Assembly: GCA_947588805.1 (NCBI GenBank)
Contig: CANPYR010000002.1
Location: 35,035 to 99,034, forward strand
Source of the DNA: an uncultured Clostridia bacterium
GTDB lineage: Bacteria; Bacillota; Clostridia; Oscillospirales; Ruminococcaceae
DNA length: 64,000 nucleotides
Direction of reading: 5' to 3'
Shown in pieces: positions 44,615 to 55,627 of the stretch. Within the stretch, counting starts at the first letter, position 1, and the number at the start of each line of letters is the position of its first letter. Made by a program: the position numbers and the translations under genes. The notes beneath the pieces were generated by a model that saw only the letters and a program-made list of their open reading frames with translations, was not told the origin of the DNA and searched no databases.

Positions 44615-45509
44615 CTTCATAGCCGAAGAGAGCGACGAAGGAATCAGGCTCGATAAATGGCTTGTCTCGCAGGACGAGATCGATCTTACGAGATCGTCGT
44701 TAGTCAAGCTTATCGAATCGGGAGCCGTGACGGTAAACGGAAAGCCCGCCCAGAAGAGCCGAACGCTCAGGGCAGGGGAGGAGATCTCGGTAGAGATCCC
44801 GGAGCCGAAGGAGCTTGAAGTCATACCGCAGGACATTCCGATAGAGATAGTTTACGAGGACAAATATTTAGCGATTGTAAATAAACCGCAGGGGATGGTA
44901 GTTCATCCCGCGCCGGGGAATCCCGACGGAACGCTTGTAAACGCGCTTTTATACAGATTCAGGGGCGAGCTTAGCGGAATAAACGGCGTTATACGTCCCG
45001 GGATCGTTCACAGAATAGACAAAAATACGGCGGGGCTTCTTGTTATCGCAAAAACCGATTCCGCACACCGAGGTCTTGCGGCGCTTATAAAGGACCACAA
45101 CTTCATAAGAGAATATGAAGCAGTCTGCACGGGGCATTTCAAAGAAAAGTCCGGAACGGTAAACGCTCCTATCGGAAGAGATCCAAAGGACAGAAAGCGG
45201 ATGTGCGTAAGCGAAAAAAATTCAAGGGTCGCGATCACGCGCTATGAGGTTCTTGAAGAGCTAAGGGGCGCAAGCTATGTAAGATTCGCTCTTGAAACCG
45301 GGCGCACTCACCAGATAAGAGTCCACAGCGCCTATCTCGGGCATCCGATACTCGGGGACGACGTTTACGGGAAGCCGTATAAAGGCTGTAAAGGCCAGGC
45401 GCTTTACGCTAAAAGGCTCGGATTCGTGCACCCGATAACAGGAGAGAATCTGGATTTTTCGATTGAACCGCCCGAATTTTTCATAAAAATACTTGAATCG
45501 CTGAGGTAA
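44601..45509 (+). CDS. rluD: RluA/RluD-family 23S rRNA pseudouridine synthase
   Basis: 302 residues with an N-terminal S4 domain (IRLDKWLVSQ, SLVKLIESGAVTVNGKP), the catalytic RPGIVHRIDKNTAGLLVIAK with Asp, and ALETGRTHQIRVH. It is the YlyB-type enzyme that follows lspA in Gram-positives. It overlaps lspA by 14 bp. RluD versus another RluA-type specificity is not certain. Confidence 0.93.
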   Translation: MNRYNFIAEESDEGIRLDKWLVSQDEIDLTRSSLVKLIESGAVTVNGKPAQKSRTLRAGEEISVEIPEPKELEVIPQDIPIEIVYEDKYLAIVNKPQGMVVHPAPGNPDGTLVNALLYRFRGELSGINGVIRPGIVHRIDKNTAGLLVIAKTDSAHRGLAALIKDHNFIREYEAVCTGHFKEKSGTVNAPIGRDPKDRKRMCVSEKNSRVAITRYEVLEELRGASYVRFALETGRTHQIRVHSAYLGHPILGDDVYGKPYKGCKGQALYAKRLGFVHPITGENLDFSIEPPEFFIKILESLR

Positions 45510-45511
45510 TA

Positions 45512-46315
45512 ATGGATTTTTCAAAAACGGTTTTAGTTTCCGACATGGACGGAACGCTGCTTAAATCTGATAAAACGCTTAACCCTATCGACGTAGAAGC
45601 GATAAAGCGCTTTTGCTCAAAGGGAGGACATTTCGTCCTGGCAACGGGAAGACCTTTACATACGGTCACGGATTACACGGGATACTTTGAACCCGAGCCG
45701 ATCATTTTATGCAACGGCGGGGTGATATACGATATCTGTAAAGAAAAAACACTTTACGAGGTGGATCTTCCGGAAGCGGCGCGGGATGTTCTCAAAAAAA
45801 TCCGAGAGCGCTACAGGGACGTTTCTCCCGAGATCTATACCTTCTCTCACCGCTATTATTTTCATCTCAACACCGTGGAAAAATGGCATCAGAGCCTTTT
45901 GGGAATAGATTTCATAAGAATCGACAGCCCCGAGGAGACTGCGGAGCCTTGGAATAAGATGCTTTTTGCGGACGAGATAGAAGTAATCGACGACATGTCG
46001 GAGTATGTGAAAAGCTTCAAAAACTGCGGTCTTAGGTTTGTAAGGAGTTTCCCGAAGTTTTTGGAGGTCCTTCCGGAGGGCGTTTCAAAGGGAAGCGCGC
46101 TTGACGAGCTTATAAAAATTATGTGCTGGCAGGACAAAACCGTCGCCGCCGCAGGGGACTACGACAACGATTTGGAAATGCTCAAGCGAGCGGATATAAG
46201 CTTTTGCCCGTCAAATTCTCAGGACTGCGTAAAAGCCGTCTGTACGAACCTTTTGAGCCGCACAAGCGACGAAGGCGCGATAGCGGAAGCGATAGGGATA
46301 CTTGAAAAAATTTAA
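45512..46315 (+). CDS. Cof-type HAD-IIB phosphatase
   Basis: 267 residues. Motif I is VSDMDGTLLKSDKT, motif II lies in FVLATGRPLHTV, and motifs III/IV in AAAGDYDNDLEMLKRADIS. The large cap domain (about 85-190) defines the Cof subclass. Substrates of such enzymes are typically sugar or cofactor phosphates; this one is unknown. Confidence 0.94.
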   Translation: MDFSKTVLVSDMDGTLLKSDKTLNPIDVEAIKRFCSKGGHFVLATGRPLHTVTDYTGYFEPEPIILCNGGVIYDICKEKTLYEVDLPEAARDVLKKIRERYRDVSPEIYTFSHRYYFHLNTVEKWHQSLLGIDFIRIDSPEETAEPWNKMLFADEIEVIDDMSEYVKSFKNCGLRFVRSFPKFLEVLPEGVSKGSALDELIKIMCWQDKTVAAAGDYDNDLEMLKRADISFCPSNSQDCVKAVCTNLLSRTSDEGAIAEAIGILEKI

Positions 46316-46401
46316 TTTTTTATAAATGCTAAAATTAGTAAATATGGCAAAATGGTCAGTATTGCTGTAATAATAAATCACTAAACGGAGGTAAACAAAA
46401 A

Positions 46402-47244
46402 ATGGATGAATTACTGAAAAAGCAGCTTGAAATAACAGCCTGCAAGGTCAGGATGGGCATTATCGAGGGCGTGTACAACGCCAAAAGCGGTCACCCCGGC
46501 GGGTCGCTTTCTATTGCAGATACCCTTACATATCTTTACTTTGCGAAGATGAACGTATACCCGGATAACCCCAAGGAAAAGGACAGAGACCGCTTTGTGC
46601 TCTCAAAGGGCCACACCGCTCCCGCTCTTTATTCCGTTTTGGCGCACAGGGGCTTCTTCCCGGTTGAAGAGCTCAAGACCTTAAGACATATCGGAGCCCG
46701 TTTGCAGGGCCACCCGGATATGAAGCACATTCCCGGCGTTGATATGTCCACCGGCTCGCTCGGCCAGGGGATCTCTGCTGCCTGCGGAATGGCGCTTTCG
46801 GCTAAGCTCACAAGCGATACCTATCACGTCTACGCGATCTTAGGCGACGGCGAGATCGAAGAGGGTCAGGTCTGGGAAGCCGCGATGTTCGCGGCGCACA
46901 ACAAGCTTGACAATCTCACCGCAATCGTTGACAACAACGGCCTTCAGATCGACGGAAAAATAAGCGACGTATGCTCTCCTTATCCTATAGACGAGAAGTT
47001 TAAAGCCTTCGGCTGGCACGTTATCACCATGGACGCGCACGACTTCGACTCCATTGAAAAGGCGTTCAGAGAAGCCGAAAAGGTTGTAAACCAGCCTACC
47101 GTAATTATTCAGACCAGCACCAAGGGCAAGGGCGTTTCGTTTATGGAGAATCAGGTCTCCTGGCACGGAACCGCCCCCAACAAGGAGCAGTACGAGCAGG
47201 CCATGAGCGAACTCAGCGCTCATCTGAAAGAATTGGAGGGATAA
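46402..47244 (+). CDS. Transketolase, N-terminal subunit
   Basis: 280 residues covering the thiamine diphosphate half of transketolase: NAKSGHPGGSLSIADTL, SKGHTAPALYSVL, GSLGQGISAACGMA and the cofactor motif GDGEIEEGQVWEAAMF with LTAIVDNNGLQIDG. The enzyme is split in two genes, common in Clostridia and archaea. Together with the next gene it interconverts pentose and triose phosphates. Confidence 0.97.
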   Translation: MDELLKKQLEITACKVRMGIIEGVYNAKSGHPGGSLSIADTLTYLYFAKMNVYPDNPKEKDRDRFVLSKGHTAPALYSVLAHRGFFPVEELKTLRHIGARLQGHPDMKHIPGVDMSTGSLGQGISAACGMALSAKLTSDTYHVYAILGDGEIEEGQVWEAAMFAAHNKLDNLTAIVDNNGLQIDGKISDVCSPYPIDEKFKAFGWHVITMDAHDFDSIEKAFREAEKVVNQPTVIIQTSTKGKGVSFMENQVSWHGTAPNKEQYEQAMSELSAHLKELEG

Positions 47245-47247
47245 GAC

Positions 47248-48195
47248 ATGGCAGAATTAGTAAAAAAGGCTACCCGAGAGAGCTACGGCGAAGCTTTAGC
47301 GGAGCTTGGCGATAAGTATGAGAACCTGTACGTTCTTGACGCCGACCTTGCGGGAGCGACAAAGACAGGAATATTCAAGAAAAAATTCCCCGACCGCCAC
47401 ATCGACTGCGGTATAGCGGAAGCGAATATGATGGGAATAGCCGCGGGACTTGCGACTACGGGAAAGATTCCGTTTGCTTCAAGCTTTGCGATGTTCGCAG
47501 CAGGGCGCGCTTTCGAGATAGTAAGAAACTCGATAGGATATCCCCACCTCAACGTTAAGATAGGCGCTACTCACGCCGGTATCTCTGTAGGCGAGGACGG
47601 CGCGTCTCACCAGTGCAACGAGGATATCGCTCTTATGCGCGCGATCCCGGGAATGACGGTGATCAACCCCGCGGACGACGTAGAAGCGAGAGCTGCGATT
47701 GAAGCCGCCATCAACTACGAGGGTCCCGTATATATGAGATTCGGCAGACTCGCCGTTCCCGTATTCCACGACAAGGATACCTTCAAGTTCGAGATCGGAA
47801 AAGGCGAACTCTTAAAGGACGGCAAGGATGTGACTATAGTCGCCACCGGACTTATGGTCTATGAAGCCGTCAAGGCCGCCGAGACGCTCGAAGCCGAGGG
47901 AATCAGCGCAAGAGTCATAAACATTGCGACCATCAAGCCGCTTGATAAAGAAATCATCCTCAAGGCCGCAAAGGAAACCGGACTTATCGTTACAGCCGAG
48001 GAGCACAGCGTTATCGGCGGTCTCGGCTCTGCGGTATCCGACTGCGTGACCGAGTCCTGCCCCGTAAAGGTAGTTAAGATCGGCGTTCAGGACGTTTTCG
48101 GACATTCCGGACCCGCCGCGGACCTTCTTAAGGAATTCGGTCTTTGCGCCGAGAATATCGTTGAAACGGTCAAGAAAGCAGTTTCCGAAAAATAA
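47248..48195 (+). CDS. Transketolase, C-terminal subunit
   Basis: 315 residues with the pyrimidine-binding half: YVLDADLAGATKTG, IDCGIAEANMMGIAAGLA, GASHQCNEDIALMRAIPGM and the C-terminal TVVATGLMVYEAVKAA domain. It starts 3 bp after the N-terminal subunit, so the two form one transcript. A hairpin follows the stop. Confidence 0.96.
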   Translation: MAELVKKATRESYGEALAELGDKYENLYVLDADLAGATKTGIFKKKFPDRHIDCGIAEANMMGIAAGLATTGKIPFASSFAMFAAGRAFEIVRNSIGYPHLNVKIGATHAGISVGEDGASHQCNEDIALMRAIPGMTVINPADDVEARAAIEAAINYEGPVYMRFGRLAVPVFHDKDTFKFEIGKGELLKDGKDVTIVATGLMVYEAVKAAETLEAEGISARVINIATIKPLDKEIILKAAKETGLIVTAEEHSVIGGLGSAVSDCVTESCPVKVVKIGVQDVFGHSGPAADLLKEFGLCAENIVETVKKAVSEK

Positions 48196-48214
48196 TTGAA
48201 TAACAGTCACTTTT

Positions 48215-48248
48215 CCGCCCTGATGAACATAGAATATCATCAGGGCGG
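48215..48248 (+). other. Strong hairpin between transketolase and yunB
   Basis: CCGCCCTGATGA and TCATCAGGGCGG form a perfect 12-bp stem with a 10-base loop. The last GG of the stem belong to the GGGGGTGAT ribosome site of yunB. TTTTTT follows only after GGGTGATA, so it may be an inefficient terminator, a ribosome-site cover, or both. Confidence 0.7.
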
Positions 48249-48259
48249 GGGTGATATTT

Positions 48260-48907
48260 TTGAGAAGAAAAGAAAAAAGATTCAGGCCAAATCCACTTTC
48301 GGACAGACGTTTTATAGTAATTTCGTTTATTTTGGCAATACTTATACTGCTTGCAAATCTTGTAAATAAAGCGGTAAAACCGATAAGCTTCGAGCTTGCG
48401 GAAGCGTATGCAAAAGAAACGGTTATCGGGATCATAAACGAATGCGTGTATGAATATTTCGAGGATGAAAACGTGGGATATTCGGATCTTGTTGATCTGA
48501 GCTTCAGTCCGTCCGGAATGGTAACGGCGATCGAATACGACAGCTCCGCGCTGAACAGGCTCAAAATAGGCTGCTCCGAAAAGATAGCGGATAGGCTCAA
48601 AAGGTTTCGCGCGGCTAAAATAAAGGTTCCGATAGGATCTCTTTTCGGAAATCTGCCGCTGAGCGGCTCGGGACCGAGGGTGACGGTAAAGCTTGCCGCG
48701 AAAGCATTTGCCGATTCCGAAATACGCTCAAGTCTTGAATCTGCGGGCGTAAACCAGTCGCGGCATGAAATAGTACTTAGGGTAACGGCTGAGGTCAGTC
48801 TCATGCTGCCGCCGAAAACACGTTCTTTTTCTCTGACGCAGGACTACGTCCTTGCACAGACGGTAATAGCGGGGGATATCCCGCAGGGAAATATAGTAAT
48901 TGATTAA
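48260..48907 (+). CDS. yunB: Sporulation protein YunB
   Basis: About 215 residues from TTG 48260, which follows GGGGGTGAT; the in-frame GTG 48251 lies inside that site. One N-terminal membrane helix (FIVISFILAILILLANLV) is followed by an extracytoplasmic domain with KVPIGSLFGNLPLSGSGP and the end LAQTVIAGDIPQG. These match YunB, a sigma-E-controlled protein of spore formation in Bacillus. Confidence 0.9.
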   Translation: MRRKEKRFRPNPLSDRRFIVISFILAILILLANLVNKAVKPISFELAEAYAKETVIGIINECVYEYFEDENVGYSDLVDLSFSPSGMVTAIEYDSSALNRLKIGCSEKIADRLKRFRAAKIKVPIGSLFGNLPLSGSGPRVTVKLAAKAFADSEIRSSLESAGVNQSRHEIVLRVTAEVSLMLPPKTRSFSLTQDYVLAQTVIAGDIPQGNIVID

Positions 48908-48914
48908 ATTTTAG

Positions 48915-50912
<1,998 letters not shown>

Positions 50913-50938
50913 TTTATTTTCTATTTAGGAGGATAAAT

Positions 50939-51208
50939 ATGGATATTGATATCAGACATATCGCAAAGCTTTCAAGGCTTAAAATTTCAGACAGCGAGCT
51001 TGAAGGATACGAAAAGGAAATGGGCGAAATAATCGCTATGGTCGAAGCCATGCCGGACATAAAGGACGAGCTGACTGTGGATCCCGACAACGTAATGAAG
51101 CTCAGAAGCGACGAGATCGGCGAGGTAAAATATTCTCGCGACGAGATCCTTAAAAACGCGCCGAAGACCGTCGCAGGCTGCGTAGTCGTTCCAAAGACCG
51201 TCGACTGA
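50939..51208 (+). CDS. gatC: Aspartyl/glutamyl-tRNA amidotransferase subunit C
   Basis: 89 residues, the usual length, with [19 protein letters not shown] and the end [19 protein letters not shown]. It stabilises GatA in the GatCAB complex. AGGAGG precedes ATG 50939, and gatA follows. Confidence 0.95.
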   Translation: MDIDIRHIAKLSRLKISDSELEGYEKEMGEIIAMVEAMPDIKDELTVDPDNVMKLRSDEIGEVKYSRDEILKNAPKTVAGCVVVPKTVD

Positions 51209-51221
51209 GAGGAGAGATTTG

Positions 51222-52679
51222 ATGAAACTGTACGAATATAACGCATACGAGCTTTCCGAGATGCTCCGCTCTAAAAAAATATCCTCAAAGGAGCTTACGG
51301 AATCGGTATTAAAAAGAGTCGAGGAGTTAGACGGAAGCCTTCAGGCCTACCTTTACACCGATCCGGATATGTCCCTTAAAATGGCCGAGAACGCCGATAA
51401 AATGATAGCCGCGGGTGAAAACAGGTCTCGCCTTGCGGGTATTCCGATAGGGATCAAGGATAATATTTCCACCAAGGGAATTAAAACTACCTGCGCTTCA
51501 AAAATGCTTGAAAATTACACCCCGGTGTTTAACGCCACAGTAGTGGACAAGCTCAACGCGGCGGGGTGCGTAACTTTGGGAAAGCTTAATATGGATGAAT
51601 TCGCGATGGGATCTTCGACAGAGAGCTCGTATTTTAAGATAACCAAAAACCCGTTTGATTTAAGCTGCGTTCCCGGAGGATCATCCGGCGGCTCGGCGGC
51701 TGCGGTATCAAGCGGCGAAGCCGTCATTGCGCTCGGCTCCGATACCGGAGGTTCTATACGCCAGCCCGCGAGCCTTTGCGGAGTGGTCGGACTTAAGCCC
51801 ACCTACGGAAGCGTATCAAGATACGGTCTTGTCGCGTTCGCTTCATCTCTTGACCAGATAGGCTCCTTCGGCCGCTGCGTTAAGGACGTTGCGCTTTTGC
51901 AGGACGAGATCATGGGCCACGATTCTATGGACGCTACGAGCGCTTACAGGGAATACCGCCCGTTATTTGACGGTCTTAACTCAGATATCTCCGGTCTTAA
52001 GATAGGTATACCGTCGGAGTACTACGGTAAAGGCGTAAAGCCCGAGGTATCAAAGGCTGTTATGTCTGCGGTCTCGGAGCTTGAAAAGCAGGGAGCGAAG
52101 GTAACGCCTATATCTCTTCCCTCGACAGAATACGCGCTCTCCGCGTACTATATAATCGCCTGCGCCGAGGCTTCCTCAAACCTTGCGAGATTCGACGGAG
52201 TTAAATACGGCTACCGCGCGGAAAACTGCAACGGGCTTATAGATATGTATGAAAAAACGCGCAGCGAGGGCTTCGGAAGAGAGGTCAAGAGAAGAATTAT
52301 GCTCGGGACCTTCGTTTTAAGCTCGGGATATTTTGACGCTTACTATAAAAAAGCTAAGCTTTTGCAAAAAAGGATCACAAAGGAATTTGACGACGCGTTC
52401 CGCTCGGTAGACGTTATCATAACTCCCACCTCTCCGTCAGAAGCGTTTAAGATAGGCGACAGGATAGCCGATCCTCTTGCGATGTACGCCGCGGATATCT
52501 GCACCGTTACCGTTAATATCGCGGGACTTCCCGCAGTATCCGTTCCCTGCGGATATTCAGAAGCCGGGCTTCCGTACGGGATGCAGATAATCGGCAGAAA
52601 ATTCGACGAACAGACTTTACTTAATGTCGCTTTGGCGCATGAGCTCGCCTTCGGCGGGTTCAGACGTCCCAAGATTTAA
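51222..52679 (+). CDS. gatA: Aspartyl/glutamyl-tRNA amidotransferase subunit A
   Basis: 485 residues from ATG 51222 after GAGGAG (TTG 51219 rejected). It is the amidase-signature enzyme: the Lys of [11 protein letters not shown], the Ser pair in [18 protein letters not shown] and [16 protein letters not shown]. It releases ammonia from glutamine for transfer by GatB. Presence of the complex implies tRNA-Gln or tRNA-Asn is made by transamidation. Confidence 0.98.
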   Translation: MKLYEYNAYELSEMLRSKKISSKELTESVLKRVEELDGSLQAYLYTDPDMSLKMAENADKMIAAGENRSRLAGIPIGIKDNISTKGIKTTCASKMLENYTPVFNATVVDKLNAAGCVTLGKLNMDEFAMGSSTESSYFKITKNPFDLSCVPGGSSGGSAAAVSSGEAVIALGSDTGGSIRQPASLCGVVGLKPTYGSVSRYGLVAFASSLDQIGSFGRCVKDVALLQDEIMGHDSMDATSAYREYRPLFDGLNSDISGLKIGIPSEYYGKGVKPEVSKAVMSAVSELEKQGAKVTPISLPSTEYALSAYYIIACAEASSNLARFDGVKYGYRAENCNGLIDMYEKTRSEGFGREVKRRIMLGTFVLSSGYFDAYYKKAKLLQKRITKEFDDAFRSVDVIITPTSPSEAFKIGDRIADPLAMYAADICTVTVNIAGLPAVSVPCGYSEAGLPYGMQIIGRKFDEQTLLNVALAHELAFGGFRRPKI

Positions 52680-52694
52680 AAAGGAGGGTATGAA

Positions 52695-54128
52695 ATGATA
52701 AAAGGCTATGAAGTCGTCGTGGGACTTGAAGTCCACGCCGAATTGAATACAAAAACAAAAATATATTGCAGCTGCAAAAACTCCTTCGGCCTTGAGGTCA
52801 ATACCCAGGTCTGCCCGATCTGTCTCGGTATGCCGGGAACGCTTCCTACGCTCAACGAAAAGGTCGTGGAGTATGCGATAAAGATGGGTCACGCTCTCAA
52901 CTGCAAGATAAACAGGGTATGCAAGCAGGACAGAAAGAATTATTTCTATCCCGACCTTCCTAAATCGTATCAGATCTCTCAGGCGGATATCCCTCTTTGT
53001 CAGAACGGATATCTTGACGTTATAATGGACGGCGAGATCAAAAGGATAGGTATCGAAAGGATCCACATAGAGGAGGACGCGGGAAAGCTGCTGCATTCGG
53101 ATAAATTCGACGGCTCTCTTGTTGACTTCAACCGCTGCGGCGTTCCTCTTATCGAGATAGTTTCACGCCCCGATATGCGCTCCTCAGCCGAAGCGAAGGC
53201 ATATCTTGAGACCGTTCGCTCGATTTTAAAATATATCGATATCTCCGACTGCAAGATGCAGGAGGGATCTATAAGATGCGACGTGAACGTTTCGGTCCAT
53301 AAGCCCGGAGAACCCTTCGGGACAAGGTGTGAAATGAAAAACGTCAACAGCTTCTCCGCGGCCGTGAGGGGAATAGATTACGAAGCGAACCGCCAGATAG
53401 AAGTTCTCGAAGCCGGAGGAACGGTAACGCAGGAGACGAGAAGATGGGACGATCAGAAGGGGATAAGCGTTTCGATGCGCTCAAAAGAGGACGCTCAGGA
53501 CTACCGCTATTTCCCGGAGCCGGATCTTCTTACCATCTCGGTACCCGAAGAAAAGGTCCAAGAGCTTAAGGATACCCTCCCGGAGCTTCCAAACGCAAAG
53601 ATAATGCGCTACGTCAAGGACTACGGTCTTAGTCATTACGACGCGGCGATGATAGTAGACGTAGTTGAAAAATCGTCATTCTTTGAAAAGTGCATTGACG
53701 CGGGCTGCAAATCTCCGAAGCTCCTTTCAAACTGGGTCTTGGGAGAGATATCGAAATTCATGAACGAGGGAAAAGAGATAAGCGATACAAAGCTTACTCC
53801 TGAAAAAATGTCGGAGCTTATAGGACTTATCTCTGACGGAAAAATTTCGACTGCGGCAGGAAAGACCGTGTTTGATATTATCCTGAACGAGGACCGGGAT
53901 ATCTCGGCTATTATCGAGGAAAAGGGACTCGCGCAGGTCTCGGATCAGTCCGCGCTGGAAGCTATAGCCGACGAAGTGCTTTTAGCAAACGAAAAATCGG
54001 TCACAGACTATAAAAACGGTAAAACCAACGCCCTCGGATATCTTGTAGGCCAGTGCATGAAGGCTTCAAAGGGCAAGGCTAACCCGGGAGCGATGAAGGA
54101 AATAATCCTTAAGAAGATAGAGGGATAA
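52695..54128 (+). CDS. gatB: Aspartyl/glutamyl-tRNA amidotransferase subunit B
   Basis: 477 residues with YEVVVGLEVHAELNTKTK, CPICLGMPGTLP, KNYFYPDLPKSYQISQ and RCDVNVSV, the GatB kinase-like core, followed by the YqeY-like tRNA-binding tail (QCMKASKGKANPGAMKEI). AAGGAGGG precedes ATG 52695. It converges on the minus-strand ylbJ with only 19 bp between. Confidence 0.98.
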   Translation: MIKGYEVVVGLEVHAELNTKTKIYCSCKNSFGLEVNTQVCPICLGMPGTLPTLNEKVVEYAIKMGHALNCKINRVCKQDRKNYFYPDLPKSYQISQADIPLCQNGYLDVIMDGEIKRIGIERIHIEEDAGKLLHSDKFDGSLVDFNRCGVPLIEIVSRPDMRSSAEAKAYLETVRSILKYIDISDCKMQEGSIRCDVNVSVHKPGEPFGTRCEMKNVNSFSAAVRGIDYEANRQIEVLEAGGTVTQETRRWDDQKGISVSMRSKEDAQDYRYFPEPDLLTISVPEEKVQELKDTLPELPNAKIMRYVKDYGLSHYDAAMIVDVVEKSSFFEKCIDAGCKSPKLLSNWVLGEISKFMNEGKEISDTKLTPEKMSELIGLISDGKISTAAGKTVFDIILNEDRDISAIIEEKGLAQVSDQSALEAIADEVLLANEKSVTDYKNGKTNALGYLVGQCMKASKGKANPGAMKEIILKKIEG

Positions 54129-54147
54129 AGCCCCTATTCGACAAGAT

Positions 54148-55155
54148 TCAGCTTCTTCTTTTCGGATACACAAGCGTGATAAACACCATCGCAAATACGC
54201 ATATTACAGGAATAAGGCTCGGGCTTTGGCTCAGCCTTATTTTTGTTGAAGCTTCGCTCGCGATCCCGGTTCTTTTTAGAATAAGCTCCGCAAATATCCC
54301 GAAAACTCCCGAAAGCGGGACTGATATCATCTTAGAAAGCAAAAATTTTTTCAGTCCGAACTCTCCGTTTATGATAGCGAAAATCTGTAAAATCACGCAT
54401 AGCCCGCCGAATGAAAGAAACATGGCGGCAATAGGAAGCGTTATACCGTCGGATGGCGATAAAAACGATATCCCGGTTATCTCGATAACAGGGGAGAGGA
54501 GCGGAATAGTTTTCAGATACGGAAAAGCCGCTTCAAGCACCGCTCTTACGGATGTGAAAAAAATAATCACCGAGCAGACTCCGCTCATAGCCCCCACAGA
54601 CGATTGAATGCTTTCTACCATCAGAGCCGAGGAGAATCCTCGCATGGGAACGCTCGGGATCTCTGACTTTTTGGAGCGCCTGAATATAAAAATCAAAAAA
54701 AGAACCGAATTTGAAAGAATACAGCATAAAAGCGCAAAAATTCCGTATAAAGCGCTGTTAAAAACCGCCGCTCCGATTATACCCGCCGCGAACGCAGGTC
54801 CCGCGCCGTAACAAAACGCCATCGCTTCCTCGGCTTCTTCCCTTTTGAGCCTTCCCGAGGATACAGCTTCGGATAAGATCCTTGCGCCTATGGGATAACC
54901 TCCGATGTTTCCGAGAATAAACGCAGAAAGAATGTCCGGGGATATCCGCTCAGACCTGAAAACGCCGTACACGGCTCCCGAACGCGATAAAGCGGTAGAA
55001 AGGACCGTTACCCCGAAAAGCGACGGGACGATCCTGAAAACGCAGTTTTTAATAGCTTCTATTACAGCCTGCGAGACCGACTGCTGACAAAAAATCATAG
55101 CTCCCGCCGCAAGTATCAGCCCGCAAAAAGTAAATACCGCCGTTGTCCTTTTCAT
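54148..55155 (-). CDS. ylbJ: Sporulation integral membrane protein YlbJ
   Basis: 335 residues with about eight membrane helices and a Gate-type domain: FRIVPSLFGVTVLSTAL, ILGNIGGYPIGARILSEA, MAFCYGAGPAFAAGIIGAAV. These are YlbJ/SpoIVA-type nucleoside-recognition features; in Bacillus ylbJ is a sigma-E gene needed for spore formation. GGGAGG lies just before the start. It is divergent from yqfC with a repeat element in between. Confidence 0.92.
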   Translation of the reverse strand: MKRTTAVFTFCGLILAAGAMIFCQQSVSQAVIEAIKNCVFRIVPSLFGVTVLSTALSRSGAVYGVFRSERISPDILSAFILGNIGGYPIGARILSEAVSSGRLKREEAEEAMAFCYGAGPAFAAGIIGAAVFNSALYGIFALLCCILSNSVLFLIFIFRRSKKSEIPSVPMRGFSSALMVESIQSSVGAMSGVCSVIIFFTSVRAVLEAAFPYLKTIPLLSPVIEITGISFLSPSDGITLPIAAMFLSFGGLCVILQIFAIINGEFGLKKFLLSKMISVPLSGVFGIFAELILKRTGIASEASTKIRLSQSPSLIPVICVFAMVFITLVYPKRRS

Positions 55156-55229
55156 ATAAACCTCCCAAAAATAGTATGTCTTTAAAATTCTATGCCGATA
55201 AAAACCGTAGTATAATTAAACGGGACAAA

Positions 55230-55335
55230 TTAAGGGCGTTGCCGAACGATTATTTTGGCGCATACACAATAAAAGCCGGTTTTATTCGCAGCTGTGCCAA
55301 AAAGGCGATATCCGCTAATTGTGCGGGGATTCCCA
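55230..55335 (+). repeat. MITE-like interspersed repeat, copy 3 (shortened)
   Basis: About 106 bp in the same family as the elements at 1150-1326 and 10155-10335. It keeps both ends (TTAAGGGCGTTGCCGAACGATTATTTTGGCGCA and the right end GCTAATTGTGCGGGGATTCCC) and the GTGCCAAAAAGGCG segment, but about 70 bp of the middle is missing, so it looks like an internal deletion derivative. It fills the ylbJ-yqfC intergenic region. Confidence 0.75.
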
Positions 55336-55354
55336 CGGAAAGGATGATAAGAAA

Positions 55355-55627
55355 ATGAAGCTAAAGGATATTTTCAGGGGGATGGAAAGGGCGGTATTTT
55401 ATGAATCGATCATAACAGTGACCGGAAACCGCGAGGTAGTAATAGAAAACTGCACTCACGTATATGAATGCAACGAAATAATGATAAGGCTGAGAACTCC
55501 CGACGGAGATGTGAGTATCTGGGGCGAGGGGCTTATAACATCAAGCTTTCGCGAAGGGATAGTCAAGGTGACCGGGAAAATAACTTCACTTGAGATCAGC
55601 GAAAGAGGGAGTACTGCAAATGCTTGA
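55355..55627 (+). CDS. yqfC: Sporulation protein YqfC
   Basis: 90 residues from ATG 55355, with AAAGGATG as ribosome site; the longer frame upstream starts within the repeat and is rejected. The YabP/YqfC fold is visible: ESIITVTGNREVVIENC and GDVSIWGEGLITSSFREGIVKVTGKI. It is a sigma-E sporulation protein that normally pairs with YqfD, the next gene (8-bp overlap). The repeat element ends only 20 bp before the start. Confidence 0.93.
   Translation: MKLKDIFRGMERAVFYESIITVTGNREVVIENCTHVYECNEIMIRLRTPDGDVSIWGEGLITSSFREGIVKVTGKITSLEISERGSTANA

Noticed and set aside
55160-55180. Sigma-E -10 (CATACTAT) before ylbJ on the minus strand
   Set aside because: The -10 at 55171-55178 is only about 16 bases from the start codon and has no matching -35 at 13-15 bp; too weak to list.
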